Below are positions 36,248 to 45,972 of a stretch of DNA of 64,000 bases, in pieces. The stretch covers positions 62,001-126,000 of the forward strand of contig NZ_VUNE01000002.1 of NCBI RefSeq assembly GCF_009695815.1, read 5' to 3'. A model generated the notes under the pieces. That model was given only the letters and a program-made list of their open reading frames with translations. It was not told the DNA's origin and made no database searches. The translations under genes and the position numbers were made by a program. The number at the start of each line of letters is the position of its first letter. The first letter of the stretch is position 1. Source of the DNA: Peptostreptococcus porci. Its GTDB lineage: Bacteria; Bacillota; Clostridia; Peptostreptococcales; Peptostreptococcaceae.

Positions 36248-37582
36248 TCATTTAACCTTTTTTCTCATAGTGGAACTCAGATATCCCAACTCTTCCCTGT
36301 ATTTTGATACTGTCCTTCTGGCGATATCATATCCTCTTTGATGAAGAATTTTTTCAATTCTACTGTCACTTAGTGGTTTTGAAGAATCCTCAGCATCAAT
36401 TATCTTTTTTATCTCTTGCTTTATTGAGCTTGTAGATATTACTTCTCCATCACCTCTTTGGAATGCCTTTGAAAAGAAAAATTTAAATTCAAGCAGTCCC
36501 TTTGGAGTCAACATATATTTGTCATTTACACCCCTACTTATAGTAGATACATGACATTCCAAAACCTCCGCAATATCGGATAGCGTCATTGGCTTTAATT
36601 CATCACTGTCAAAATATTCATTTTGAAAATTCAAAATCGCATTTGCGATATTTACAATTGTAGTATTTCTACTATCAAATTCATTGATAAATTCCTTCGC
36701 TCTTGTAAGATTTTCCCTAATGTATGCCTTCACTTCCTCGTCATCCGACTCTATTAGCAGATTACTATAATATGAGTTAATGTTCAGTGACATTCTTTTT
36801 TCATTGTAAGGTTTTGCTATGTACTTTGGACCCTTTTTTTCTACTAAAACATCCGGATAGACATATGCTATTTTATCATCACTATCAAATTCCACTGGCT
36901 TTGGATTTAATGACTTTATTATCTCAATACTCTTTTTTGTATCCTCTTTGCTGATATTATACTTTGAAGATAATTTTTTTATATCTAGATTGGCTACCAA
37001 ATTTAAGTCATTTAAAATTATCTTTTCTAAAACATCATTTTCAATTCCATTGTTTCTAATTTGTATAATCATACATTCCTTTAGATCCCTTGCACCTATC
37101 CCATGCGGTTCCAAAGATTGAATGATACCTATACATTCCAAAACCAAATCCTCTTCAACCTCCAACAATTCAGAAATTGTTTGTTCATTTTCTCTTAGAT
37201 ATCCATCCTTATCCAAGCTATCTATGAGGTAATTACAAATTATCTTTTTATTTGGAGGCATATACATTGTATTTATCTGACCATGCAGACTATCGTAAAG
37301 TGAATCGTAGCTTTTTGCCAAATTCTCAAAATTATATTCCGAATCATCTTTGTATGATGACTCATTTTTATCATAAATATAAGCCTCTCTATTTTTTTTG
37401 AAATATTGCTCCCAATCCACACCTTTGTCAATTTCAACTTCGAGAAGTGGATTAGAAGTCGCTTCTATTTCAGCCATTTCTTCAAGCTCCATTCTGTTTG
37501 TATGAAGAACCTTCAGAGACTGAACTATATTTGTATTTATACTAATTTTTTGTGAAATAACCTGTTCCAACCTATTTTTCAT
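36248..37582 (-). CDS. rpoN: RNA polymerase sigma-54 factor
   Basis: The 444-aa sigma factor directs polymerase to -24/-12 promoters that need an AAA+ activator. The N-terminal activator-interacting region is present (KISINTNIVQSLKVLHTNRM, EATSNPLLEVE), as are the core-binding domain and the C-terminal RpoN box ARRTVSKYREELGY. No activator gene is in the window. Its ATG overlaps the stop codon of the upstream flippase-like gene (ATGA), so translation is coupled. Confidence 0.93.
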   Translation of the reverse strand: MKNRLEQVISQKISINTNIVQSLKVLHTNRMELEEMAEIEATSNPLLEVEIDKGVDWEQYFKKNREAYIYDKNESSYKDDSEYNFENLAKSYDSLYDSLHGQINTMYMPPNKKIICNYLIDSLDKDGYLRENEQTISELLEVEEDLVLECIGIIQSLEPHGIGARDLKECMIIQIRNNGIENDVLEKIILNDLNLVANLDIKKLSSKYNISKEDTKKSIEIIKSLNPKPVEFDSDDKIAYVYPDVLVEKKGPKYIAKPYNEKRMSLNINSYYSNLLIESDDEEVKAYIRENLTRAKEFINEFDSRNTTIVNIANAILNFQNEYFDSDELKPMTLSDIAEVLECHVSTISRGVNDKYMLTPKGLLEFKFFFSKAFQRGDGEVISTSSIKQEIKKIIDAEDSSKPLSDSRIEKILHQRGYDIARRTVSKYREELGYLSSTMRKKVK

Positions 37583-38628
37583 TGAGTTTCTACTCCTCCC
37601 GGCATTTCATTATTTTTTCTAAAATACATCAACAGAGAAATCACGCCACTGATAATTAAAACTATATAAAAATTTGCTATTCTTGTAAGTAACATACCCG
37701 GAATAACAAAGTTCCCAAAAAAGGTTTTAAACATATCAAGAAATACGGATTCACTAGCTCCAACAGAACCTGGTAAAGGTAATGAAGAAACTGATATATT
37801 GAGTACAGCCTGAACCAGAACTATATCAAAATAGCTATATTTTGACAATCCAAATGCATAGTAGATGACAAACGGTATAGAAAACATCGCAAGTATCTGA
37901 AAAAACGTGACAATCGTCACCTTTACTATAACATTCAAATTATTTCTCATATAGGCAGCACCTCTTTCATACTCGACTATTGAGGACTCAATTTTTTTCT
38001 TTATTGAATCTCTATTCTTCACCAATCTCAATTTATATACAAGTATACCAAAGAAATTCAAAATGCCAAAAACAATATTCGGTGAAAATATAAGCAGCAA
38101 TATTCCAATCAAAATCACAGAGTTTGAACCAAAGCCATAGATTAGCAAAAGCTTAAACCCAGTTTGATATGTGGTGCTAAAGTCAGGCACGAAAAAAAAC
38201 GCCAAAATTCCCATGACAATTATTACTAGCTGATGAGAAAAAAGCAATACCATCAGACTAAGTGATGAAGATGTCATCGATAGTCCATCTTTTTTCATTA
38301 TAAAAATCTGAGCTGGTTGCCCACCTGAGGATGAAGGAGTTATTGAACTAAAATAAAAACCAACAAATCCATATCCCAAACAATTCAACAAATTGACGTC
38401 TTTTTTTAATGCTCTCATGACAATCCAAATGTTTACACCTTCGCATAATATATAAAAAATCATCAGTGTAACTGCTATAAGAATAAACATCGGCTTAATT
38501 GAAAGCATTGTATTCACAATATTTTCAAGAGATTCGTCTTTCAAAATATACGCAATCACAGCAATCATCAATACTGTGATTATTCCTATACCTATCATTT
38601 GACTCTTTTTATTTTGAAAACCTTCCAT
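37579..38628 (-). CDS. LPG synthase TM region/YbhN-like flippase-domain membrane protein
   Basis: The 349-aa product has about eight membrane helices and the UPF0104 signature (LNCLGYGFVGFYFSSITPSSSGGQPAQ, LPLPGSVGASESVFL). Relatives form the membrane half of lysylphosphatidylglycerol synthase (MprF) or act with glycosyltransferases in lipid transfer. There is no synthetase domain, so the exact role is unknown. It is flanked by a polysaccharide deacetylase (17 bp upstream) and overlaps rpoN, suggesting a surface-modification operon. Confidence 0.82.
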   Translation of the reverse strand: MEGFQNKKSQMIGIGIITVLMIAVIAYILKDESLENIVNTMLSIKPMFILIAVTLMIFYILCEGVNIWIVMRALKKDVNLLNCLGYGFVGFYFSSITPSSSGGQPAQIFIMKKDGLSMTSSSLSLMVLLFSHQLVIIVMGILAFFFVPDFSTTYQTGFKLLLIYGFGSNSVILIGILLLIFSPNIVFGILNFFGILVYKLRLVKNRDSIKKKIESSIVEYERGAAYMRNNLNVIVKVTIVTFFQILAMFSIPFVIYYAFGLSKYSYFDIVLVQAVLNISVSSLPLPGSVGASESVFLDMFKTFFGNFVIPGMLLTRIANFYIVLIISGVISLLMYFRKNNEMPGGVETQ

Positions 38629-38644
38629 AAATTACTCCCTCTTC

Positions 38645-39343
38645 TTACTCAGGCAAAACAAATTTATACCCTTTTGATTTTAGTTTTGGAATGGCAACCT
38701 TCAATGCCAAAATTGTATTTTCAGGAGCACCGTAGTCTCCACCTGAATTTTCACCCGCATCGTGCAAGCATATAATGCTATACGGAGTGACTCTCTTCAT
38801 TAATTTATCGATTATAATCTCTGGCACACTTTCACTTTTCCAATCCTCTGCCATAACATCCCAAAAAATCATTTTTAAGCCAAATTTATTTACAAAATAA
38901 TTAGAAAAAATATTTGTGTGCCCCCATGGTGGTCTATAAAATATCTCATCAACTCCAATTGCCTTCATAATTTTTACGCTATTTTCAAAATCTTTTTTTG
39001 TATATGCATAACTGTAAAGCATCGCGTTTCTGTGTTGCCATGAATGCAACCCTACCTTATGACCCTCTGAAATCATTCGTCTAACAATGTCTTTATTTTT
39101 TTTCGCATTTTCTGCAACCATAAAAAAAGTAGCTTTTACGTCATTTTCCTTCAAAAGATCCAACAACCTATTTGTATATCTTGGATCTGGACCATCATCA
39201 AATGTAAGCATAACTTCATTCTTCGTGCTCGTTTTTCTCTGAGCATTCTTATTGAAATATTTATTATAATATGTTGGTATTATCGAATGTACGACAAACA
39301 CCAACAGAATCAATATCAAAACTATAATAGTTTTTTCTATCAC
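38645..39343 (-). CDS. Polysaccharide deacetylase (NodB/PdaA-like), membrane-anchored
   Basis: The 232-aa protein starts with a membrane anchor (TIIVLILILLVFVVHSI) and then the NodB domain: MLTFDDGPDPRYT with catalytic Asp, HSWQHRN with metal-binding His, FYRPPWGH, and ICLHDAGENSG. It probably removes acetyl groups from cell-wall or surface polysaccharide. I take GTG at 39343 as start, because GGAGGTGAT is ideally spaced before it; the upstream ATG at 39367 has no site. Confidence 0.85.
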   Translation of the reverse strand: MIEKTIIVLILILLVFVVHSIIPTYYNKYFNKNAQRKTSTKNEVMLTFDDGPDPRYTNRLLDLLKENDVKATFFMVAENAKKNKDIVRRMISEGHKVGLHSWQHRNAMLYSYAYTKKDFENSVKIMKAIGVDEIFYRPPWGHTNIFSNYFVNKFGLKMIFWDVMAEDWKSESVPEIIIDKLMKRVTPYSIICLHDAGENSGGDYGAPENTILALKVAIPKLKSKGYKFVLPE

Positions 39344-39550
39344 CTTATCACCTCCAGCAAAAAACATTCCTAATAACTATATTATACACTTATTTGAAAT
39401 TTTTTTCATCCTTAATACTTTATTTTAACTTTTCGTTTCTTAAATTTTTCTTCATCTTTTTAAAAAAATAGTTGCCTCCAAGTAATCTAGAAGCAACTAA
39501 AAGTAAAATGATGTAGTAGTTATTTTTAAACTATCACTATCCCTCAAGTT

Positions 39551-39598
39551 TTTTAATCGTAACACATCATATCACATCAATCCGCATTACGATTAAAA
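39551..39598. repeat. Perfect 12-bp inverted repeat with 24-nt loop
   Basis: Arms TTTTAATCGTAA (39551-39562) and TTACGATTAAAA (39587-39598) enclose a loop holding two CACATCA repeats. It lies 33 bp after the stop codon of the glycosyltransferase gene. It lacks a clear T-run on either strand, so it may be a weak terminator or a protein-binding site. Confidence 0.55.
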
Positions 39599-39630
39599 AT
39601 ATATTTGTTATAATTCCCCTATAAACCCAA

Positions 39631-40803
39631 TTATTTCTGAGCTATTTTCCCTATCTTATACGCATATTTCTCATTTCCATAAATTTCATTCAATTCGTTG
39701 ATATCCTGAAGATAATTATCAAAATAGTCAGATTCCAACGAGTTCACAAATTTTTTCATGGACATTTTCATTCCCTCAATTTTACTACTGTCATTGATGA
39801 ACTTAATAATTCTATCAACATTTTCCTCCGCTTTTGAATGAAGCGAAATCCCAAAATTATTATCCTCAATAAAATCAATATTTCTCAATTCGTTTGGTAA
39901 CTCAGTCATAAATGAAATAATCGGTGTCAATGAATAAATTGACTCAAACAACGTAATTCCACCAGGTTTAGTTACAACACAATCAGCCTTGTACATCAAT
40001 TCTGAAACATTTTCAGAATAGCCAAGAACTGTTATATTTTCATATCTATCCTTTAACGAATCATACATTTTTCTGTTGTTCCCAGTAACTATTGTTACAT
40101 GCAAACCTTCAGTCGAATTGAGCTTTCTGTAAAAATCCTGAGTTTTTGGTAAAATACCAAGTCCACCACCCATAATCAGCAATTCTTTCTTCCTATTGTA
40201 TTTTGAAATATTCACCAAATTCGAGTGAAGCTCTGAAAAAGCCTGCTGAGTAAATGATTCTCTAAATTTCTTTGAAATTGGTATCCCATAAACAACTATT
40301 CTATCTGGATTGACACCTTTCTTAATCAAATCATATTTCACATCAATACAAGGAACAATGTATTTGTCTGTATTCTTTGAAATCCATTCGTAGTGACTAC
40401 TAACATCAGTAATACAAGTGACCAATGGTATATCTACAGACATTCTTTCTTTGTATAATGACACAGCTTTTGAAATAATTGGAAAAGTTGAAATCAATAC
40501 ATCAGGGTTTTCTTCCATAACCAACCTCTCAACAGAATATGAAAGCTTTCTTGTAATCAAGTCTATATTTTCAGTACTCTTGTCTGAGCTATTATAGTAC
40601 TTAATATATGTCTTACTCGAATACTTTAACATTGCTCCAAAGAAAGAATACAAGTAATCTGATAGGACAGGCATTGAATACTGATACAAATCAACTACTG
40701 AAATCTCTGCCGCACTATTATATTTTAAGATATCGTCACTAATAGACTTAGATGCAGACATATGACCCATTCCATACTTTGCAGTTAATATTAAAACCTT
40801 CAT
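39631..40803 (-). CDS. Processive diacylglycerol glycosyltransferase homologue (UgtP/MGDG synthase family)
   Basis: The 390-aa GT28 enzyme is expected to add hexose to diacylglycerol, making membrane glycolipids and lipoteichoic acid anchors. The N-terminal MGDG-synthase domain opens VLILTAKYGMGHMSASKSI, with a lipid-acceptor region. The C-terminal UDP-sugar site has KADCVVTKPGGITLFESIYS. Substrate may instead be a related lipid. It is monocistronic with TAAGGAGG upstream of the ATG. Confidence 0.85.
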   Translation of the reverse strand: MKVLILTAKYGMGHMSASKSISDDILKYNSAAEISVVDLYQYSMPVLSDYLYSFFGAMLKYSSKTYIKYYNSSDKSTENIDLITRKLSYSVERLVMEENPDVLISTFPIISKAVSLYKERMSVDIPLVTCITDVSSHYEWISKNTDKYIVPCIDVKYDLIKKGVNPDRIVVYGIPISKKFRESFTQQAFSELHSNLVNISKYNRKKELLIMGGGLGILPKTQDFYRKLNSTEGLHVTIVTGNNRKMYDSLKDRYENITVLGYSENVSELMYKADCVVTKPGGITLFESIYSLTPIISFMTELPNELRNIDFIEDNNFGISLHSKAEENVDRIIKFINDSSKIEGMKMSMKKFVNSLESDYFDNYLQDINELNEIYGNEKYAYKIGKIAQK

Positions 40804-41124
40804 GCCAATCCTCCTTACTTTATTTTATCTTACTCTATATTTTCCCTCACAATTTTTTACAACAATTTTTACATTTTTGTATTAAATACATTATATTACT
40901 TATTTCTAAATAAATACCTCATATAAATCTTAAGATTTTCTTAATTATTGTTTACAGAGCTGTAATTTTTGCATTACTGTATTAATTAACTAACACAATG
41001 ATACGATATTTCGAGAGAATTGTCAATAGAATTATTTATTTTTTTTAAATTTAGTGTGAGTTTATACTTTTTTTGGTATAATCTAAGTGATGGGTAAGTT
41101 TTATAAGTTTTAAAGGAGGAAATC
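40804..41124. promoter_or_regulatory. Divergent promoter region of the glycosyltransferase gene and fba
   Basis: No gene is seen. For fba an extended -10 TGGTATAAT (TATAAT at 41077-41082) lies about 40 bp before the ATG, without a good -35. The rest is AT-rich and should contain the promoter of the glycosyltransferase gene. Confidence 0.5.
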
Positions 41125-42048
41125 ATGGCATTAATTAATACAAAGGAAATGTTTAGAAAAGCATATGAAGGAGGTTACTCCATAGGTGCCTTTAATATCA
41201 GTAATTTAGAACAACTTCAAGGTGTTCTTGAAGCGTGTAAGGAGAGAAATTCTGCTGTAATTATTCAAGCATCAAAGTCTGCAATCAACTATGCTGGCGT
41301 TGACACATTAGTTTCAATGGTAAAAGCTGCATCTGATGAAATTGGTGTCGACTGTGCTCTTCACCTAGATCATGGTCCAGATTTTGAAATGGCAAAAAGA
41401 GTTATAGATGCTGGTTTCTCTTCAGTTATGATCGATGGCTCACATTTTGATTACGAAGAAAACGTGGCAATAACTAAGAAGGTCGTTGAATACGCTCATA
41501 AATTCGATGTTACTGTAGAAGCAGAACTAGGCGTACTTGCAGGAACAGAAGATGATGTAACAAGTGATGTTCATCAATATACTGATCCAGACCAAGCTGT
41601 TGATTTCGTAAACAGAACAGGTGTTGATTCACTTGCAATTGCAATTGGTACTTCTCATGGTGCATTTAAATTTAAAGGTGAAGCAAAGCTTAGATTTGAT
41701 ATTCTTGAAGACATCCAGAGCAAATTACCAAATTTCCCTATAGTTCTTCATGGTGCCTCTGCAGTTGATCAGGAAGCAGTTGCTACTTGTAATCAATTTG
41801 GCGGAGATATTGCCGGAGCAAAAGGAATACCAGTTGAAATGCTTAGAAAAGCATCATCTATGGCAGTTTGTAAGATAAATATGGATACTGATTTAAGATT
41901 GGCTATGACTGCTGCATTGAGAAAATTCTTTGCTGAAAATCCAAAGGAATTTGATCCAAGAAAATATCTTGGTGCAGGTAGAGCAGCAATAAAGAATGTT
42001 GTTCTTGGAAAGATCGACAATGTATTAGGATCAAAGGATTCTCTATAA
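41125..42048 (+). CDS. fba: Class II fructose-1,6-bisphosphate aldolase
   Basis: The 307-aa zinc enzyme cleaves fructose bisphosphate to triose phosphates. Zinc-binding and catalytic segments: [30 protein letters not shown] with two ligands, VEAELGVLAGTED, GTSHGAFKF, and VLHGASAVDQE. It is transcribed alone on the opposite strand from the CggR operon. The start has AAAGGAGG and the gene ends at a terminator. Confidence 0.96.
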   Translation: MALINTKEMFRKAYEGGYSIGAFNISNLEQLQGVLEACKERNSAVIIQASKSAINYAGVDTLVSMVKAASDEIGVDCALHLDHGPDFEMAKRVIDAGFSSVMIDGSHFDYEENVAITKKVVEYAHKFDVTVEAELGVLAGTEDDVTSDVHQYTDPDQAVDFVNRTGVDSLAIAIGTSHGAFKFKGEAKLRFDILEDIQSKLPNFPIVLHGASAVDQEAVATCNQFGGDIAGAKGIPVEMLRKASSMAVCKINMDTDLRLAMTAALRKFFAENPKEFDPRKYLGAGRAAIKNVVLGKIDNVLGSKDSL

Positions 42049-42131
42049 ACTTTATAAAACCGAAAATTTTGTTTTATTAAACAAATTGAAAAAGGCTATG
42101 ACTGACCATTGAAATGGTTCCAATCAAAAAA

Positions 42132-42195
42132 GCTCGCACACTCAAATCCCGTAAACATAAGTTTAGGAAAAAGAGTGTTGCGAGCCCTTTTTTAT
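42132..42195 (+). terminator. Intrinsic terminator of fba
   Basis: The arms GCTCGCACACTC (42132-42143) and GAGTGTTGCGAGC (42173-42185) pair almost fully and are followed by CCTTTTTTATTTTC. A similar TCGCACAC-type hairpin follows the sortase gene, so this is a recurrent terminator form here. Confidence 0.85.
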
Positions 42196-42244
42196 TTTCA
42201 ATCTATTTTTTGGTTTATTTTTCAATTAATTTTTATGTTTGATA

Positions 42245-43498
42245 TCATAATTCTTTGCTTTCAAATATTCCCATGATTTCTGCCCAATTTGAAACTCTAG
42301 TCAGTCTTTCTCCTGTTATAGCTCTGTTGTAATTTGTATCCAACGCAATTACCTCAAATCCAGCAGACAATAATTGCTCTATGTTTCCCGGATCATCCTC
42401 GATGAATACATCACAACCAAGTTTCTTTGCAATATTTATCTTATTCTTCGTTCCTAAGGAAATAACTCTATCGGGATTCATTCCATTTTTCTCTATCCAT
42501 TTTTTTGTAATAGAATCAATTTTCGTATCCCTAGCAGTCACGAAATATACATTAAAGCCTCTATGTTCCAACATTTCAATTGTCTCCAATACATTTGGCA
42601 GCAGCTTTGCTTCCTCGTACACATAGGTAAAAATTGTATCAAAGTTTCTATACAAGCTTCCGAACCTATCTCCATAAGTATCTGTCCATTTGATTGATGT
42701 ATAATTTTTCTTATCTATATTTACTCCATTTAATTTATTTAGATATGGAATAAAGAAATATGGATCTATTATCGTACCATCAATATCTACACAAATCGTT
42801 GGCTTTTGCTTAATTTCCTTTAACTCAAATTTCAAATAGTCTGATGAAACGAGATGGTATTCTGTACCTCTATACAAACCTTGAAATCCATAATCAAAGC
42901 TTTCTTCGCCATGAAGGTGTCCATATATTACATGCTCTGGTCCAAATTCTCTTATGATATCCGAAAATAATGTTTCATCCAAATCCTTGTTTATAGGAGG
43001 ATAGTGCATTAGAACTATGTATTTTCTAAATCCATCCTTTCTCGCCGACTCAAGAGACAATTTCAGACGGTGAGCCTCTCTCTTATATATCTCATTATCC
43101 TTTTCATCAAACTTTATGTCATTAGGTATGTTCCATCCCCTTGTACCACATATTGCATACTCTCCTATAACTCTATAGTTCGTATTCATAAAAACCATAC
43201 TATCATCAAAAAGTTTACTCAATCCTGTCGCTGTGGTCCACCAGTAATCATGATTCCCTTTAATAAAAAACTTTGTTCCCTTACTTTTATATATTTTATC
43301 CAAATCTTGCTCAGCCTCTTTTAAGCTTGATGCCCACGAAATATCGCCTACAACAAATACAATATCTTCATCCTCGACAACCCTATTCCAATTCGAAAAA
43401 ATCTTTTCTTCATGATTTTTCCAGCATTCTCCAAATATAGTCATCGGTTTATCAACGGATGTAGACAGATGCAAGTCACCTATTGCAAATAATCTCAT
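42245..43498 (-). CDS. Metallophosphoesterase fused to HAD-family 5'-nucleotidase-like phosphatase
   Basis: The 417-aa product joins two phosphohydrolases. Residues 1-235 form a calcineurin-like metallophosphoesterase: IGDLHLS, VVGDISWA, IKGNHDYWW, VLMHYPP and VIYGHLHG. Residues 245-417 form a HAD domain resembling the NT5C family: VDIDGTIIDPYFF (nucleophile Asp), YFVTARDTKID, and FIEDDPGNIEQL. Both active sites look intact. Two separate proteins are more usual, so the fusion suggests successive steps on one substrate, perhaps a nucleotide (inference). The ATG at 43498 is chosen for GGAG 6 nt upstream. Confidence 0.85.
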   Translation of the reverse strand: MRLFAIGDLHLSTSVDKPMTIFGECWKNHEEKIFSNWNRVVEDEDIVFVVGDISWASSLKEAEQDLDKIYKSKGTKFFIKGNHDYWWTTATGLSKLFDDSMVFMNTNYRVIGEYAICGTRGWNIPNDIKFDEKDNEIYKREAHRLKLSLESARKDGFRKYIVLMHYPPINKDLDETLFSDIIREFGPEHVIYGHLHGEESFDYGFQGLYRGTEYHLVSSDYLKFELKEIKQKPTICVDIDGTIIDPYFFIPYLNKLNGVNIDKKNYTSIKWTDTYGDRFGSLYRNFDTIFTYVYEEAKLLPNVLETIEMLEHRGFNVYFVTARDTKIDSITKKWIEKNGMNPDRVISLGTKNKINIAKKLGCDVFIEDDPGNIEQLLSAGFEVIALDTNYNRAITGERLTRVSNWAEIMGIFESKEL

Positions 43499-43531
43499 AT
43501 ACATCTCCATTTCCACAAATTTTCTTTGACA

Positions 43532-44350
43532 TTATTCATCTCTATCAGGATTAACACTTGATTTAACAAAGCTTTTGTCCCTTAAAACTCCATCTAATTC
43601 TCTCTTTAATTCAATAATTCCCTGAATATCATTTTTACTAGACATAATGTTTAATCTATGTCTATACAAGAAATAATTTTCCAAATCGCCCAACTCTTTT
43701 AATTTTTGTACCCTAGAAAAGGCGTCTGTTGTAGCATATTCTTTTTCAGTGAATAACTCCTGTGCCTTTATTATTTCTTCTCTTATCTCGCCCATTTCTT
43801 GATCAAGTCTAAAAGCTGCATCAGCCGCTCTTTTCAATCTTGTTGCCAAGTCATCAGGTATATAGTGATCGTATTTGTATTTTAGTGAATGCTCAATAGT
43901 TGCCCAAAAATTCATCGCCAAAGTTCTAATCTGAATCTCACATTGAACCTCTCTATAGCCTTCAATAGTGTTAATTGGATACATTATAATAAGATGATAA
44001 CTCCTGTAGCCACTCTCTTTTGAGTTATTGATATAGTCTTTTTCATTGATAATTCGCATGTCTGTTCTTTTTTTTACAATATCGACAATTGTATAAATAT
44101 CCTCGACAAACTGACACATCAATCTGATTCCAGCAATGTCCTCTATATCCTCTTCAATGTTCTTTGTATCTAATTTCTTCATTTTTGCCATTATTGAAGA
44201 TATTTTTTTTGTTCTGCCGGTAACGAATTCAATAGGAGAATGTTGACCCATATCCAGATATTCTTTTCTGATATTTCTAAATTTAATTTTTAACTCCTCT
44301 ACAGCATTTGAGTATGGTCCTATGATCTCTACCCATTTTTGATAATCCAT
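43532..44350 (-). CDS. Small alarmone synthetase (RelQ/YjbM-like GTP pyrophosphokinase)
   Basis: The 272-aa product contains only the RelA/SpoT synthetase fold, without hydrolase or regulatory domains. It has VTGRTKKISSIMAKMKKL (ATP site), DIAGIRLMCQFVEDIY, KESGYRSYHLII and EIQIRTLAMNFWATIEHSLKYK. It makes (p)ppGpp or pGpp as a stress signal. A C-terminal helical extension (about 195-272) fits RelQ-type oligomerisation. It lies 33 bp upstream of the phosphoesterase fusion, likely in one operon with the MBL gene. Confidence 0.9.
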   Translation of the reverse strand: MDYQKWVEIIGPYSNAVEELKIKFRNIRKEYLDMGQHSPIEFVTGRTKKISSIMAKMKKLDTKNIEEDIEDIAGIRLMCQFVEDIYTIVDIVKKRTDMRIINEKDYINNSKESGYRSYHLIIMYPINTIEGYREVQCEIQIRTLAMNFWATIEHSLKYKYDHYIPDDLATRLKRAADAAFRLDQEMGEIREEIIKAQELFTEKEYATTDAFSRVQKLKELGDLENYFLYRHRLNIMSSKNDIQGIIELKRELDGVLRDKSFVKSSVNPDRDE

Positions 44351-44366
44351 ATTATCCTCCGTTTAT

Positions 44367-45317
44367 TTAATCATTTTCTTTTTCTTCAGTTGATATTACA
44401 TATTTCATCACAAAATTATCGAATACATACTTTATTGCACCCTTATCCAACAAATATGAAATAAGCGCATTTAGAGAATTTCTGTATTCAATATATGCTA
44501 TGTAATTACATCTCAAATTTTTTTCTCTTACAATAATGCCTATTAACTCATCAAATGTTATTGGTTTTTCCATAACAGTCAAGATGAACGAGATATGCTC
44601 CATCAATACATTATTGTTATAATCAGCCAATTCCAAAGCTTCTTGCTTCGAAAAAATCACACTTGAGTGACCTAGTATGGCTACTTCAAAATCGACTATT
44701 CTCAAATTGTCAAGTGACTTTAGTTGACTGTTACAGTCACACATAAAGAGAAAATCGAATTTATCCAAAGAATTTTTCGTTATCAATAAATCCCCAAGAA
44801 ATGCCACTCCATCGTCAGTTACAATTCCAACACATCCTTCCGTATGCCCCGCACAATTGAAAATATTGAATGTATGTCCTTTAATTTCCAGCTTATCGTT
44901 TGGAAATACAATCTCATCTACACATCTAAAATTTCTATCATCTATATGTGGCTCTGATATATATTTATAAATAACATCCATCAATTCCTGAGGTCTTCTG
45001 CCACCAATTATTGAATCCATATACAAATCGGGATTTTCTATCAATATTTTTGCTTTATTTGTAGATATTACTGTCACATCTATATATTTTTTCCTCAACT
45101 GGGTTATTCCTCCAACATGGTCCTCATGCTCATGAGTGAGAAAAATATACCTAAGTTGTAGGTTATTTTCATCCAACAGTTTTATTATTTTTTCCTGCCT
45201 AGAACCACTGATTCCAGGGTCAATTAGCAATACTGTATTGTCTTCAAAGACGTATATACCAGTGTTAGTCCCACCTCTTATCCAATGAGTATTGCCCTTT
45301 ATATTGTTTAACTTCAT
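44367..45317 (-). CDS. MBL-fold metallo-hydrolase
   Basis: The 316-aa product has the metallo-beta-lactamase fold: NTGIYVFEDNTVLLIDPG, metal-binding FLTHEHEDHVGG, AGHTEGCVGIV and LGDLLITK. A C-terminal helical domain resembles that of LACTB2-like or glyoxalase II-like proteins. The substrate is not evident. The ATG at 45317 has AAGGTGG upstream; a longer open frame to 45368 is less likely. It leads the operon MBL - alarmone synthetase - phosphoesterase fusion. Confidence 0.8.
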   Translation of the reverse strand: MKLNNIKGNTHWIRGGTNTGIYVFEDNTVLLIDPGISGSRQEKIIKLLDENNLQLRYIFLTHEHEDHVGGITQLRKKYIDVTVISTNKAKILIENPDLYMDSIIGGRRPQELMDVIYKYISEPHIDDRNFRCVDEIVFPNDKLEIKGHTFNIFNCAGHTEGCVGIVTDDGVAFLGDLLITKNSLDKFDFLFMCDCNSQLKSLDNLRIVDFEVAILGHSSVIFSKQEALELADYNNNVLMEHISFILTVMEKPITFDELIGIIVREKNLRCNYIAYIEYRNSLNALISYLLDKGAIKYVFDNFVMKYVISTEEKEND

Positions 45318-45538
45318 AAAAAACACCACCTTGTAAAATGTATCTTTTATTTCAATATGTTTTCTCAATCCTATAAATATATTTTACCACAAATTTGCTA
45401 AAAATTACTTTTTCGAAAAAAAATATTGATAAGAACACCAATGAAAATATATAATAAAATAAAGAAATCGGTTAAAGCCGAAAAAAAAGATTCACAATTC
45501 GTAATAAGTGACAATACTAATTTTTTAAGGAGAGACAT

Positions 45539-45784
45539 ATGAACAGATACACGAAATTTATTAATATTATGGGTAGCTATTACACAAAGGATTTTGAAAA
45601 AGAAAAAAAGAATATCACAAAAGTTAGAGAGATAAAAGAAGAAACTGTACGAAAATTTTTCCTACAGGGAGATTGCGAAGTTTTGGTGGTTTTTGAAGAA
45701 ACTGGAAAAGAAATATTGATTGACGACTTTTCATCAGAAGATGATATAAAAAAATACTTGGGAAAATCTTTCATTAAAAAATAA
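45539..45784 (+). CDS. Hypothetical 81-aa protein
   Basis: I do not recognise this small, charged, soluble protein; it begins MNRYTKFINIMGSYYTKDFE and contains CEVLVVFEETGKEILIDDF. A good ribosome binding site (AAGGAGAG) lies just before the ATG, and a 14-bp hairpin follows its stop. It is transcribed alone, divergent from the MBL gene. Confidence 0.6.
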   Translation: MNRYTKFINIMGSYYTKDFEKEKKNITKVREIKEETVRKFFLQGDCEVLVVFEETGKEILIDDFSSEDDIKKYLGKSFIKK

Positions 45785-45815
45785 ATAAGGTTCCTAGGGG
45801 GTAGGAACCTTATTT
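45783..45815. terminator. Hairpin after the 81-aa gene
   Basis: A perfect 14-bp stem AAATAAGGTTCCTA / TAGGAACCTTATTT with loop GGGGG overlaps the stop codon. The following T-run is short, but A/T ends on both arms allow termination on either strand. Confidence 0.7.
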
Positions 45816-45972
45816 GGGGAGATTGAGTATTTTAATTTATTATGTTTGTATTATATATTTGCCCCAAAAAACATCATGTTAAACATATTTTATTATTTTT
45901 TTTTAATATTTTCCTATTTTTTACAATTCATTTTTTCTTGCGTCCTTTTTTATAAATCTAGTAGCACTGTAC

